In this document: positions 20,285 to 29,331 of the stretch, in pieces
Position numbering within the stretch: position 1 is the stretch's first letter
How the letters are laid out: each line of letters opens with the position of its first letter
DNA from: Sphingomonadaceae bacterium
Lineage (GTDB): Bacteria; Pseudomonadota; Alphaproteobacteria; Sphingomonadales; Sphingomonadaceae
Reading direction: 5' to 3'
Length of the DNA: 64,000 bases
NCBI GenBank assembly: GCA_009926135.1
Contig: RFPL01000007.1
Location: 62,001-126,000, forward strand
Made by a program: the position numbers and the translations under genes
Notes under the pieces: generated by a model
What the model saw: only the letters and a program-made list of their open reading frames with translations
What the model was told of the DNA's origin: nothing
Database searches by the model: none

Positions 20285-20678
20285 CTTGCCCTACGCGGCC
20301 AGCGCCGCTAATCGCCCGATCTTCCAGTTTTCGGGGCACGACAACTTGACTGCAACCGCCATCCCAGAGGGCCAGTATGGCCTTGCCGGCCCGGCCGAAA
20401 AGCTTGATGCCGCGCATTGGCCGGTGCGCGGGGACCTGGCGCATATCCGCCTGGCGGGGCGCTGCTTCGTGCCGCACTATGCCGTGCCGATGCCCCACAA
20501 GGTCGTCGTTGGCGGAGCAAACCTGCTAGCCGCCGGCAAGGCGGATGCCGAGGTTCGCGAGGAGCTGGCCGGCGGTGCGCTGTTCAATGTACTAGACATG
20601 ACCGGTGGCTGGGCCTGGGGCCAGGTCGGCGAAGACGGCTTCGTCGGCTACCTGCCGATTGAAGCGCTCGAAGCCTGA
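20277..20678 (+). CDS. SH3-domain protein, probable C40 (NlpC/P60) peptidase lacking its catalytic domain
   Basis: The 133-residue product contains RGDLAHIRLAGRCFVPHYA followed by a bacterial SH3 segment (LFNVLDMTGGWAWGQVGEDG, FVGYLPIEAL). To my knowledge this is the N-terminal half of the NlpC/P60 protein that follows the M17 peptidase in many sphingomonads. The catalytic Cys-His domain is absent and argC starts two bases after the stop. It may bind cell wall without cutting it. No signal peptide is seen. Translation is probably coupled to the peptidase gene (8-base overlap). Confidence 0.72.
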
Positions 20679-20679
20679 G

Positions 20680-21603
20680 GTGGCGCACAAGGTTTTCATC
20701 GACGGTGCCGCCGGAACCACCGGACTTGAGATCGTCGAACGCCTTGCCCCGCGTGCCGAATTTGACCTGCTGATCCTGGACGAGGAAGCCCGCAAGGACG
20801 CTGGCGCGCGCCGCGATGCCTATCATACGGCGGACTTTGCGGTGCTTTGCCTGCCTGACGAGGCCGCTAAGGAAGCGCTGGCACTGGCTGAAGGCTCGGC
20901 GATCCGCATCATCGACGCCTCCAGCGCGCACCGCGTGGCCGATGGCTGGACCTATGGCTTTCCGGAACTGACCGGGCGCGAGGCGATTGCCGCTGCCACG
21001 CGCGTCAGCAATCCGGGCTGCTACCCCACCGGCTTCCTCGGGCTGGTCGCGCCGCTTGTCCGGGCTGGACTGCTGCCAGCGGACTGGCCCTACACGGTCA
21101 ACGCGGTCTCGGGCTATTCAGGCGGCGGCAAGGCGCTGATCCAGCGGTTCGAGGAGGACGGCGACATTGCCTTCCGCGCCTATGGGCTGGGCATGGGGCA
21201 CAAGCACATCGCAGAGATGCAGCGCTATGCCGGCCTTGCCCACGCGCCGCTGTTCGCACCCGCCGTGATCGACGCGCATCGCGGCATGGTGGTCGAAGTG
21301 CCGCTGCCGCTCGGCGCCATGCCGATGGCCGGATCGCCGGAAGTCCTCCGCCTGGCGCTGACCGAATTCTACGCCGGCAGCAAGGTCGTGACCGTGCACG
21401 ACGAGCCGAAGGACGAACTGCTGCTGCGCCGGTCGATGCAGCCGTCGGACCGGCTCGACCTGTGGGTGTTTGGCGCGAAGGATGGCTCGCAGGCCCGCCT
21501 GATCGCGCGGCTTGATAACCTGGGCAAGGGTGCCAGTGGGGCCGCGGTGCAGAGCCTCAACCTGATGGCGGGGATTGCTGAAACCACCGGACTCAGCCTC
21601 TAG
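20680..21603 (+). CDS. argC: ArgC, N-acetyl-gamma-glutamyl-phosphate reductase (type 2)
   Basis: ArgC catalyses the third step of arginine synthesis, reducing N-acetylglutamyl phosphate with NADPH. The 307-residue length fits the short type 2 class. The N-terminus KVFIDGAAGTTGLEI is the nucleotide-binding loop and Cys114 in SNPGCYPTGF is the catalytic nucleophile; GHKHIAEM carries the conserved histidine. GTG 20680 is chosen because it yields the normal N-terminus and starts directly after the SH3 stop. A strong inverted repeat follows its stop. Confidence 0.94.
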   Translation: MAHKVFIDGAAGTTGLEIVERLAPRAEFDLLILDEEARKDAGARRDAYHTADFAVLCLPDEAAKEALALAEGSAIRIIDASSAHRVADGWTYGFPELTGREAIAAATRVSNPGCYPTGFLGLVAPLVRAGLLPADWPYTVNAVSGYSGGGKALIQRFEEDGDIAFRAYGLGMGHKHIAEMQRYAGLAHAPLFAPAVIDAHRGMVVEVPLPLGAMPMAGSPEVLRLALTEFYAGSKVVTVHDEPKDELLLRRSMQPSDRLDLWVFGAKDGSQARLIARLDNLGKGASGAAVQSLNLMAGIAETTGLSL

Positions 21604-21644
21604 TTGCTTAATTTTTAGGCAGCACCTGCTGAAAAATCAGGCAA
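21604..21644. terminator. Long imperfect hairpin directly after argC
   Basis: Arms 21604-21622 and 21626-21644 are 19 bases each with a 3-base loop (CAC); 15 of 19 positions are Watson-Crick pairs and two more are G-T. It begins right after the argC stop. It contains T5 and A5 runs inside the stem instead of a trailing T-run, so it may be a terminator, an mRNA 3' end or a protein site for the glnB promoter region. Confidence 0.5.
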
Positions 21645-21667
21645 GAATTCCGCAGCGCTTGCGCAGT

Positions 21668-21702
21668 ATTTGAATCAAGCCCCCACCTCTTTCGATTCAA
21701 AT
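21668..21702. promoter_or_regulatory. Inverted repeat upstream of glnB (candidate activator site)
   Basis: ATTTGAATC (21668-21676) and GATTCAAAT (21694-21702) form a perfect 9-bp inverted repeat with a 17-base spacer. Its centre is about 100 bases before the predicted glnB transcription start, a usual distance for a sigma-54 enhancer. The sequence is not the known NtrC consensus (GCACY-N5-RGTGC), so the binding protein is open. Confidence 0.4.
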
Positions 21703-21760
21703 CTTGCGAATCCACCCTTTTCGGCGGCGCAGCCATGGCCTAGGGCCGATTTATCGCCGC

Positions 21761-21775
21761 TGGCACGATTCTTGA
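21761..21775 (+). promoter_or_regulatory. Sigma-54 (-24/-12) promoter of glnB-glnA
   Basis: TGGCACG-N4-TTGA at 21761-21775 matches the sigma-54 consensus TGGCACG-N4-TTGCW except for the last base (GA instead of GC at -12), with the correct GG-N10 spacing. The predicted start is near 21787, leaving a leader of about 77 bases to glnB. Sigma-54 control of glnB/glnA is well known in proteobacteria. Confidence 0.6.
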
Positions 21776-21788
21776 TTTGCGGATTTGA

Positions 21789-22202
<414 letters not shown>

Positions 22203-22266
22203 TCCATCAACCCATCCGGAACACTCGCCCACGGCCCACGGCCGGGGTCATCAAGAAGGAAGACCA

Positions 22267-23676
22267 ATGACCAAGGCCAAGGACATCATCAAGCGGATCA
22301 AGGACGAGGAGATCGAATGGGTCGACCTGCGTTTCACCGATCCCAAGGGCAAGTGGCAGCACCTGACCATGTGCGCCCACGTGATGGGTGAGGACGAACT
22401 GGAAGACGGCCTGATGTTCGACGGATCGTCGATCGAAGGCTGGAAGGCCATCAACGAATCCGACATGATCCTGAAGCCGGACCTCGATTCGATCTTCATC
22501 GATCCGTTCAGCGCCACCCCGATGATGATCATCACCTGCGACATCGTCGAGCCTTCGACCGGCGACCTCTATGGCCGCGATCCGCGTTCGACCGCCAAGC
22601 GCGCCGAAGCCTATGTCAAGACCACCGGTATCGGCGACACCGTCTATGTCGGCCCGGAAGCCGAGTTCTTCCTGTTCGACGACGTCCGCTTCTATGACGG
22701 CTATGACGGCAACGGCTTCAAGATCGACGACATCGAGCTGCCGACCAACGGCAACCGCGAATATGACGGCGGCAACCTGGCCCACCGTCCGCGCGCCAAG
22801 GGCGGCTACTTCCCCGTCGCACCGGTCGACAGCTGCGTCGACATCCGCGGCGAGATGGTCTCGACCATGCTCGAAATGGGCCTGCCCTGCGACAAGCACC
22901 ACCACGAAGTGGCCAGCGCACAGCACGAACTTGGCCTGACCTTCGGCACCCTGGTGCAGACCGCCGACCGCATGCAGGTTTACAAGTACGTCGTGCAGCA
23001 GGTCGCTCAGGCCTATGGCAAGACCGCAACCTTCATGCCCAAGCCGATCAAGACCGACAACGGTTCGGGCATGCACACTCACATCTCGATCTGGGAAGGC
23101 GGCAAGCCGCTGTTTGCCGGTAACGGTTATGCCGGCCTCAGCGACATGTGCCTGTATTTCATCGGCGGCGTGATCAAGCATGCGAAGGCCTTGAACGCCT
23201 TCACCAACCCGACCACCAACAGCTACAAGCGCCTGGTGCCGGGTTACGAAGCTCCGGTGCTGCTGGCCTATTCGGCTCGCAATCGCTCGGCCTCGTGCCG
23301 CATCCCCTACGGCGCCGGTGACAAGGCCAAGCGCGTGGAATTCCGCTTCCCCGACGCGATGGCCAACCCCTACCTGTGCTATTCGGCGCTGCTGATGGCC
23401 GGTCTCGACGGGATCAAGAACAAGATCCACCCGGGCGAAGCCATGGACAAGAACCTCTACGATCTGCCGCCGGCCGAACTGGCTCAGGTGCCGACCGTGT
23501 GCGGCAGCCTGCGCGAAGCACTCGACAGTCTGGAAGCCGATCACGAGTTCCTGCTGCAGGGTGGCGTGTTCACCAAGGACCAGATCGACAGCTATATCGA
23601 ACTGAAGTGGCCGGAAGTGATGCGCTGGGAAACCACGCCGTCGGCAGTCGAATTCGACATGTACTACAGCCTCTGA
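22267..23676 (+). CDS. glnA: GlnA, glutamine synthetase type I
   Basis: GlnA makes glutamine from glutamate, ammonia and ATP as a dodecamer. The 469-residue length is standard. The beta-grasp segment [11 protein letters not shown], the ATP/glutamate-binding [12 protein letters not shown] and the [10 protein letters not shown] stretch are present. NLYDLPP puts the adenylylation tyrosine at residue 398, so GlnE control is expected. AGAAGGAAGACCA precedes the ATG at 22267. A hairpin follows the stop. Confidence 0.97.
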   Translation: MTKAKDIIKRIKDEEIEWVDLRFTDPKGKWQHLTMCAHVMGEDELEDGLMFDGSSIEGWKAINESDMILKPDLDSIFIDPFSATPMMIITCDIVEPSTGDLYGRDPRSTAKRAEAYVKTTGIGDTVYVGPEAEFFLFDDVRFYDGYDGNGFKIDDIELPTNGNREYDGGNLAHRPRAKGGYFPVAPVDSCVDIRGEMVSTMLEMGLPCDKHHHEVASAQHELGLTFGTLVQTADRMQVYKYVVQQVAQAYGKTATFMPKPIKTDNGSGMHTHISIWEGGKPLFAGNGYAGLSDMCLYFIGGVIKHAKALNAFTNPTTNSYKRLVPGYEAPVLLAYSARNRSASCRIPYGAGDKAKRVEFRFPDAMANPYLCYSALLMAGLDGIKNKIHPGEAMDKNLYDLPPAELAQVPTVCGSLREALDSLEADHEFLLQGGVFTKDQIDSYIELKWPEVMRWETTPSAVEFDMYYSL

Positions 23677-23703
23677 TCCTTCGTCAGAGCAGGTTCACCG
23701 AGG

Positions 23704-23736
23704 GGGCGTCCGGAGCGATCCGGGCGCCCTTCGCGT
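23704..23736 (+). terminator. Rho-independent terminator after glnA
   Basis: GGGCGTCCGG (23704-23713) pairs with CCGGGCGCCC (23720-23729) with one G-T pair and a 6-base loop, followed by TTCGCGTTT. It lies 27 bases after the glnA stop. The T-run is weak. Confidence 0.6.
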
Positions 23737-23814
23737 TTGCACAAAGCATTTCCCTACAGCGGCTTGCGTGGTGTAACTGACTTGCCTTTCCGCATTCGCC
23801 GAAGGCCCTTTGCC

Positions 23815-24390
23815 ATGAACCGCAAACCGATTTTCGATGCCGTCCGCAGGCTGCTGGGCCGCGGCTTCCGCACTGCCGAGGTTCTCGCGGTTGACCGCGC
23901 CATCGATCAGGCCCTTGCCGCCGAACCCGTCCGGCAGATCGGCATGGCGGGCATCGCGCTGATCCAGCGGTTCGAAGGTTGTGCCAAACAGCGCGCGGAC
24001 GGCCACTTCGAAGCTTACCCCGATCCCGGCACTGGCGCCGATCCCTGGACTATCGGCTGGGGCGCAACTGGTCCGGCGATAGGCCCGGGCACAGTGTGGA
24101 CGCAGGACCAGTGCGATGCCCGGCTGGAAACCGACCTGGCCAGCTATAGCGCCGAAGTCGCCCACGCATTGGGCGATGCGCCGACCAGGCAGCACCAGTT
24201 CGATGCACTGGTCAGCTTCCACTACAACACCGGAGCGATCCGCCGCGCGACGCTGACGCAGCTCCACAAGCTGGGCGACTTTACCACCGCTGCGGCCGAA
24301 TTCGGCAAATGGATCCATGCCGGCGGTCGCCGCCTGCCCGGACTGGTTCGCCGCCGCGAAGCAGAGGCTGTGCTTTATCGCGGCGACTGA
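23815..24390 (+). CDS. Phage-type lysozyme (GH24 muramidase), orphan
   Basis: The 191-residue protein is an endolysin-type glycoside hydrolase family 24 enzyme that cuts the MurNAc-GlcNAc bond. The catalytic glutamate is Glu54 in LIQRFEGC, followed by AYPDPGTGADPWTIGWG with the conserved Asp and Thr. DALVSFHYNTGAI is a second family block. There is no signal peptide; the N-terminal 40 residues are a basic helix-rich stretch. No holin, spanin or other phage gene is near. It may be a domesticated phage gene. Confidence 0.88.
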   Translation: MNRKPIFDAVRRLLGRGFRTAEVLAVDRAIDQALAAEPVRQIGMAGIALIQRFEGCAKQRADGHFEAYPDPGTGADPWTIGWGATGPAIGPGTVWTQDQCDARLETDLASYSAEVAHALGDAPTRQHQFDALVSFHYNTGAIRRATLTQLHKLGDFTTAAAEFGKWIHAGGRRLPGLVRRREAEAVLYRGD

Positions 24391-24401
24391 TCGAAAGGTC
24401 G

Positions 24402-24416
24402 ATTGCATCTTGCAAT
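24402..24416. repeat. Short inverted repeat between lysozyme and ALDH genes
   Basis: ATTGCA-TCT-TGCAAT at 24402-24416 is a perfect 6-bp inverted repeat with a 3-base spacer, 29 bases before the operator-like element at 24445. It could be a second operator or a weak terminator for the lysozyme gene; no T-run follows. Confidence 0.35.
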
Positions 24417-24444
24417 TGATCGCCGAGATGCCGAATGTCCGCGC

Positions 24445-24464
24445 GTTTAATCGATCCATTAAGG
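24445..24464. promoter_or_regulatory. Candidate TetR-type operator in front of ALDH gene
   Basis: The 20-mer GTTTAATCGATCCATTAAGG contains the near-palindrome TTAATCGATCCATTAA (one mismatch). The same 20 bases, with C changed to G so that the core is fully palindromic, occur at 57855-57874 upstream of the thiolase operon, which ends in a TetR gene. The element abuts the GGGAG ribosome site of the aldehyde dehydrogenase gene, so binding would block transcription. Confidence 0.6.
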
Positions 24465-24474
24465 GAGATTCGCC

Positions 24475-25899
24475 ATGCGCGAGAGGCTGCAGCATTATAT
24501 CGACGGCAAGTGGGTGGACAGCGAAGGCGGCGCCCGCCGCGAAGTGATCAATCCGGCCACCGAAGAAGCCTGCGCGGTCATCTCGGTCGGCACGGCTGCG
24601 GACGTCGACAAGGCAGTGAAGGCCGCGCGCCGCGCCTTCAAGACCTTCAGCCAGACCACCAAGGAAGAGCGCCTGGCGCTGCTCGGCCGGATCGTCGAAG
24701 AATACAAGAAGCGCGGCGCAGACCTTGCCGTTGCCATGGCCGAGGAAATGGGCGCTCCCGTCTCCTTCGCCGGCACTGCCCAGGTTGGCGCAGGGATCGG
24801 CGGCTTCATGAGCACGATCGCCGCGCTCAAGGATTTCGACTTCATGGAAGATGGCCCCGGGTTCAAGGTGGCCTATGAGCCGATCGGCGTGGTCGGCATG
24901 ATCACTCCGTGGAACTGGCCGCTCAACCAGATCGCGCTGAAGGTCGCCCCGGCCCTTGCCGCTGGTAACACCATGGTGCTCAAACCTTCGGAAGAATGCC
25001 CGACCAATGCGGCCATCTTTGCCGAAATCCTGGACGCTGCAGGCGTGCCGCCCGGTGTGTTCAATCTGGTCCAGGGCGATGGCCCGACTACCGGCAACGC
25101 GATCTCCAGCCACCCGGACATCGAGATGGTCAGCTTCACCGGCTCGACCCGCGCTGGGATCGCCGTGGCGATCGCTGCCGCGCCGACCGTCAAGCGCGTC
25201 CACCAGGAACTGGGCGGCAAGTCGCCCAACCTGGTCCTGCCCGATGCCGATTTCGCTACCCAGCTTGCACCCGTGGCCATGGGGCCGCTGGTCAACACCG
25301 GCCAGTCGTGCATCAGCCCGACCAAGGTGTTGGTGGCCAAGGACCGCGAAGAAGAAGCCGTCGCGTTCTACAAGAACATGTATTCGCACACCCCCGTCGG
25401 TGACCCGATGGCCGAGGGCAACCACCTTGGCCCGCTGGTCAACAAGGCGCAGTACGACAAGGTGCGCGAACTGATCCAGTCGGCCATCGACGAAGGCGCA
25501 ACGCTGGAAACCGGCGGCACCGATCTGCCCGCCGGCGTCAACCGCGGCTACTATGTCCAGCCGACCGTGTTCTCGGGCGTGACCCCTGACATGCGCATCG
25601 CGAACGAGGAAATCTTCGGTCCGGTCGCCACGATCCTGACCTATGACAACCTCGATCAGGGGATCGAACTGGCCAACGCCACCGAATACGGCCTTTCCGC
25701 CGCGATCACCGGCGATCCGGCCAAGGCGGCTGCAGTGGCTGGCAAGCTGCGCGCCGGCATGGTTGCGATCAACAATTGGGGCCCCAGCCCGGGCGCACCG
25801 TTCGGCGGCTACAAGCAGTCGGGCAACGGCCGCGAAGGTGGCCTGGCCGGCTTGAAGGACTTCATGGAAATGAAATCGATCAGCGGCTTGCCTGCCTAA
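24475..25899 (+). CDS. NAD(P)-dependent aldehyde dehydrogenase
   Basis: This ALDH superfamily enzyme of 474 residues oxidises an aldehyde to the acid. The oxyanion-loop PWNWP is present, the general base is Glu245 in QELGGKSPN and the nucleophile is Cys279 in NTGQSCISP. The substrate is not clear; the shared operator with the thiolase operon suggests a link to fatty-acid or related aldehyde catabolism. GGGAG precedes ATG 24475. A strong terminator follows, so it is probably transcribed alone. Confidence 0.92.
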   Translation: MRERLQHYIDGKWVDSEGGARREVINPATEEACAVISVGTAADVDKAVKAARRAFKTFSQTTKEERLALLGRIVEEYKKRGADLAVAMAEEMGAPVSFAGTAQVGAGIGGFMSTIAALKDFDFMEDGPGFKVAYEPIGVVGMITPWNWPLNQIALKVAPALAAGNTMVLKPSEECPTNAAIFAEILDAAGVPPGVFNLVQGDGPTTGNAISSHPDIEMVSFTGSTRAGIAVAIAAAPTVKRVHQELGGKSPNLVLPDADFATQLAPVAMGPLVNTGQSCISPTKVLVAKDREEEAVAFYKNMYSHTPVGDPMAEGNHLGPLVNKAQYDKVRELIQSAIDEGATLETGGTDLPAGVNRGYYVQPTVFSGVTPDMRIANEEIFGPVATILTYDNLDQGIELANATEYGLSAAITGDPAKAAAVAGKLRAGMVAINNWGPSPGAPFGGYKQSGNGREGGLAGLKDFMEMKSISGLPA

Positions 25900-25921
25900 T
25901 CACTTTTTCCTGAACCAGAAC

Positions 25922-25959
25922 ACCCCCTTCCCGCCCGCACGGGGAGGGGGTTTTCTTTT
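25922..25959 (+). terminator. Rho-independent terminator after ALDH gene
   Basis: ACCCCCTTCCC (25922-25932) pairs with GGGGAGGGGGT (25941-25951), an 11-bp stem with one G-T pair and an 8-base loop, followed directly by TTTCTTTT. It lies 23 bases after the stop. Confidence 0.88.
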
Positions 25960-25985
25960 GTAGCGGCATCATCCCGCCAGCAGCG

Positions 25986-25999
25986 GGTATACGTATACC
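25986..25999. promoter_or_regulatory. Perfect 14-bp palindrome upstream of SGNH hydrolase
   Basis: GGTATACGTATACC is fully palindromic with a central CG. Such symmetry is typical of LacI- or GntR-type operators. It lies 69 bases upstream of the hydrolase ATG, where a promoter is expected. No regulator gene is adjacent. Confidence 0.45.
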
Positions 26000-26067
26000 G
26001 CGCGCTGGCCGTAACCCGGTCAAGCCGATAGCCTGACAGGCTAGAAACACGGTGAGGGGAAGATGGG

Positions 26068-26871
26068 ATGATGCACGGCCGAGCATGGGCGACAAGCGTG
26101 GCTGCTGCCTTGGCACTGACAATGCCATTGTCCGCATTCGCGCAGACACCTGCCGTGTTCGTGGCGGAGCAGCCAGCAGCGCGGGTCGATTACTGGCAGA
26201 AGCGCGCTGCCGAGATCGACCGGCAACTCGCATCAAAGCAAAGCCTCCAGCCGATCCGGATCGCCTTCATCGGCGATTCGATCACCGACTTCTGGCATCT
26301 TGATGCAAATCCCTGGTTTCCGGGCCAGCACATGGGCCGAGCTATTTGGGACGAGAGCTTTGGCGGTGCGGTCCCGGCGCAAATCGCACTTAACCTCGGT
26401 GTTTCCGGTGACCGCATCGAGCACGTACTGCACCGGCTGCTACCCGCCGCCAAGGGTGGACAAGGCTGGCTCGACCGGCGCGATCTGCAACCCGACAAGA
26501 TCTTCGTAATGCTTGGGATAAACAATTCGTTCGATGCAGAAACGCCAGCGGCAGCCAGCATCTATCGCGGTGTCGTGGCGGTTACGCAGCGGATTCACGA
26601 GCGCAAGCCGAAAGCCCAGATCGTCATCCAGTCACTGCTGCCGACCGATTCCGAGACCAAGAACCGCGATGTGGTGGCACCGGTCAACGCCATGCTGCGC
26701 AGCTTTGCCGCGGCTAATGGGATGGCCTATCTGGATCTCTACCCCGCCTTTACCGATCCGCAGGGCCTGCAACGCCGGGAATTGTTCAATGATGGCCTGC
26801 ACCCCAGCCGCGAAGGCTATCGCGTGTGGCGTGACAAGGTTGTTGAATTCCTTGCGCCTGCCGAAAGGTAA
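26068..26871 (+). CDS. Secreted SGNH/GDSL hydrolase
   Basis: The 267-residue protein has a Sec signal peptide (cleavage likely after LSAFAQ, about residue 26). SGNH blocks are visible: GDSITDFW with nucleophile Ser71, NLGVSGDR (Gly block), GINN (Asn block) and DGLHPSREGY with catalytic Asp242 and His245. It is most like PAF-acetylhydrolase beta/carbohydrate esterase members, so it may deacetylate a glycan or lipid in the periplasm. It stands alone between a terminator and the convergent bpt gene. Confidence 0.88.
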   Translation: MMHGRAWATSVAAALALTMPLSAFAQTPAVFVAEQPAARVDYWQKRAAEIDRQLASKQSLQPIRIAFIGDSITDFWHLDANPWFPGQHMGRAIWDESFGGAVPAQIALNLGVSGDRIEHVLHRLLPAAKGGQGWLDRRDLQPDKIFVMLGINNSFDAETPAAASIYRGVVAVTQRIHERKPKAQIVIQSLLPTDSETKNRDVVAPVNAMLRSFAAANGMAYLDLYPAFTDPQGLQRRELFNDGLHPSREGYRVWRDKVVEFLAPAER

Positions 26872-26964
26872 AGCCGGATGCCTAGCAACATCGCAGGTCA
26901 AGATATGCGAACGGGACGGCCTGGTGCATTGAAACAACCGTAGGCTGCCGCAAATCCTGTCTGG

Positions 26965-27825
26965 TCAGACGGGATCGATTAGCCGGTACTGGTCCTGCGC
27001 GCCCGGCATTCCATCCTTGCCGCCGCCGACCAGCGGCTCCGCCTCCGTCCTGCGGCTGCTGGCGGCAGCCGCGATCAGGCGGTCCTGATCGGCATCGCTG
27101 ATCCGGGCCCAGCCAGAACGGGTCAGGCGCTCAAGCGGGCGGTAACGGACCTTGTATTGCATCCGTTGCGCGCCTTCGACCCAGTAGCCCAGGTAGACGT
27201 AAGGCAGTTCAGCCTCCACCGCGCGGCGGATGTGATCGAGAATGATGTAATTGCCCAGGCCCGAGCGTTCGGCATGATCGGGATCGTAGAAGCTATAGAT
27301 CATCGACAGCCCATCGCCCTGCTTGTCGGTCAGGCACGCGCCAACCAGCCGGCCCGGCGTGCCGTCAACCGTCGGCTCACGGTATTCGACCAGGTAGGTG
27401 TCGACCGGCGTATGCTCGACCATATCGGCAAAATCGACCTCATCCATGCTGGCCATTCCGCCGCCGGGGTGGCGTTCACCCAGGTATCGCTGCAGTAGCT
27501 CGAACTGCTCCGCAGTCGACCACGGCCGGCAGAAAGTGGTTACCAGATCGCCGTTGCGCTTGAGGTTGCGGCGCTGGGTCGAGGAAGCGCGGAATTCGTC
27601 GGCCACGACCCGCACCGAAACGCAGGCACTGCAATCAATGCAGGATGGACGATAGGCCACGGTCTGGCTGCGGCGAAAGCCGATCCGCCCCAGCGCATCG
27701 TTCAACGCGTCGGCGTGCGGGCCCTTCAGTTCGGTGAACACCTTGCGCTCACTGCGCCCCGGCAAATAGGGGCACGGCGCAGGGCTGGTCACGAAAAACC
27801 GGGGAAAGCGCACGGGGGCGTTCAC
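26965..27825 (-). CDS. bpt: Bpt, aspartate/glutamate leucyltransferase (arginyltransferase family)
   Basis: Bpt attaches leucine from Leu-tRNA to N-terminal Asp or Glu, feeding the N-degron pathway (ClpS/ClpAP). The 286-residue protein has the N-terminal cysteine cluster CIDCSAC and the ATE C-terminal stretch [19 protein letters not shown]. The [20 protein letters not shown] start is typical of bacterial ATE1-like proteins. A TTAACCAC element lies about 70 bases upstream of the start. Confidence 0.93.
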   Translation of the reverse strand: MNAPVRFPRFFVTSPAPCPYLPGRSERKVFTELKGPHADALNDALGRIGFRRSQTVAYRPSCIDCSACVSVRVVADEFRASSTQRRNLKRNGDLVTTFCRPWSTAEQFELLQRYLGERHPGGGMASMDEVDFADMVEHTPVDTYLVEYREPTVDGTPGRLVGACLTDKQGDGLSMIYSFYDPDHAERSGLGNYIILDHIRRAVEAELPYVYLGYWVEGAQRMQYKVRYRPLERLTRSGWARISDADQDRLIAAAASSRRTEAEPLVGGGKDGMPGAQDQYRLIDPV

Positions 27826-27953
27826 GGGGTGCTGGAATCCTCTGCCGGGTTAACGTGCCTTACTATGCCCGCCCGAGGTGGACGTTGAAAGAGTTTTAAC
27901 CACGAAACAGAGTAAACGGATCGTTATTTTGCACAGCCGTGCGGTGGATCGAC

Positions 27954-29198
27954 CTAGCCCAGCTCCACCTGCGTCACCGAGTAACCCGCCTCGCGCAGTG
28001 ACGCGACCAGCGCATCGAGCTGATCGGCATCGCGCGCCTCGCACTCGATATCGGTGATCAGGCCCTTGGCTGGCAGGGTGGTGAAGATGCGCTGGTGGTA
28101 AATCTCGATGATGTTGACCGAGTGCTTGTCAAACTCGCGCATCACCTTGAACAATGCCCCGGGGCGGTCCTGCAGGGTTAGCCGCAGCCGGGCCAGGCGG
28201 CCGGACCGGGCCAGATCGCGCAGCAGCACATTGGCCAGCAGGCGGGTGTCGATATTGCCGCCGGTCAGCACGATCCCGACCTTGCGCCCCTTGAACAGCT
28301 CCGGATAGGCCATCACGGCAGCCAAGCCAGCTGCGCCAGCGCCCTCGACCACGGTCTTCTCGATCTGCACCAGCAGCGCCAGCGCGCTTTCCATCCGCCC
28401 TTCGCTGACCAGCACCAGATCATCGAGCAGGTCGGCCAGGATCTTGCTGGTAAACGCGCCCGGTTCCTTGACCGCGATCCCTTCGGCCAGGGTATCCCCG
28501 CCGGTCGGCAGGTCGGTGCCCTTGAGCCGGTTGTACATCGAGGGGAACAGCTCCGCCTCTACCCCGATCAGGCGGATGTCCGGCTTGATCGCCCGGGCCG
28601 CCACCGCCATGCCCGATGCCAGGCCGCCGCCGCCGATCGGGATGACCAGCGTATCGAGCTCGGGCACGTCTTCCAGCATTTCAAGCGCAACGGTGCCCTG
28701 CCCGGCCGCGATATGGGGATGGTCGAAGGGATGAACGAAAGTCAGCCCCAGATCGCCTTCAAGCTGGCGGGCGTGGGCATAGGCTTCATCGAAAGTCTCG
28801 CCGAACAGCACCACCTTGCCGCCCACCGCCTCGGTCTGCATGACCTTCACGGTCGGCGTGGGGCGCGGCATGACGATGGTTGCGGGCACACCCAGCCGGG
28901 TCGCGTGATAGGACAGACCCTGAGCGTGGTTGCCGGCCGATGCCGTGATGACACCCCGATTGTTCTGCGCCCCGCCCAGCAGCAGCAGCGCATTCAGCGC
29001 GCCGCGCTCCTTGTAAGCGGCGGTGAATTGCAGATTCTCGAACTTCAGCCAGACTTCGGCCCCGGTAATGTCGCTCAGCGTCTTGGAGTGATCGATGTCA
29101 GTCCGCACAACCGATCCGGCGATGCGCGCCGCAGCAGCGCGGACATCGTCGATGGTCAACAGGGCGGTGTCGGGATCTGGAGTGAGCAGGCTGGTCAT
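27954..29198 (-). CDS. ilvA: Threonine ammonia-lyase (IlvA)
   Basis: This PLP enzyme deaminates threonine to 2-oxobutyrate, the first step to isoleucine. PLP binds Lys63 in QFTAAYKERGAL, and the phosphate loop is GGGGLASG. The C-terminal 80 residues form an ACT-like domain (RLTLQDRPGALFKVMREFD), as in the single-ACT form of 400-415 residues, which suggests allosteric control. Upstream in-frame codons exist, but ATG 29198 gives the normal N-terminus MTSLLTPDPD. Confidence 0.94.
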   Translation of the reverse strand: MTSLLTPDPDTALLTIDDVRAAAARIAGSVVRTDIDHSKTLSDITGAEVWLKFENLQFTAAYKERGALNALLLLGGAQNNRGVITASAGNHAQGLSYHATRLGVPATIVMPRPTPTVKVMQTEAVGGKVVLFGETFDEAYAHARQLEGDLGLTFVHPFDHPHIAAGQGTVALEMLEDVPELDTLVIPIGGGGLASGMAVAARAIKPDIRLIGVEAELFPSMYNRLKGTDLPTGGDTLAEGIAVKEPGAFTSKILADLLDDLVLVSEGRMESALALLVQIEKTVVEGAGAAGLAAVMAYPELFKGRKVGIVLTGGNIDTRLLANVLLRDLARSGRLARLRLTLQDRPGALFKVMREFDKHSVNIIEIYHQRIFTTLPAKGLITDIECEARDADQLDALVASLREAGYSVTQVELG

Positions 29199-29331
29199 GA
29201 TGCCCGGGCCGTAACGGAAAGGCGCCCCCCTTGCAAACCACTGCTGGCGAAGAAATGCTCGCGGGGGGCAAACTTGCGCCTGCCCCCAAGCCCGTCTGGA
29301 ATTGGCCGTCAAAGCCGCTATGGCTGATGGC

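Noticed and set aside
22207-23544. Open frame of 445 codons antisense to glnA
   Set aside because: glnA is certain in this interval and the antisense product has only compositional resemblance to protein.
23695-25425. Open frame of 576 codons antisense to the lysozyme and aldehyde dehydrogenase genes
   Set aside because: It spans two real plus-strand genes and a glnA terminator; it is expected from high GC content.
26959-26970. GTCTG-GT-CAGAC mini palindrome at the end of bpt
   Set aside because: It is short, partly inside the coding end, and has no T-run or promoter context.
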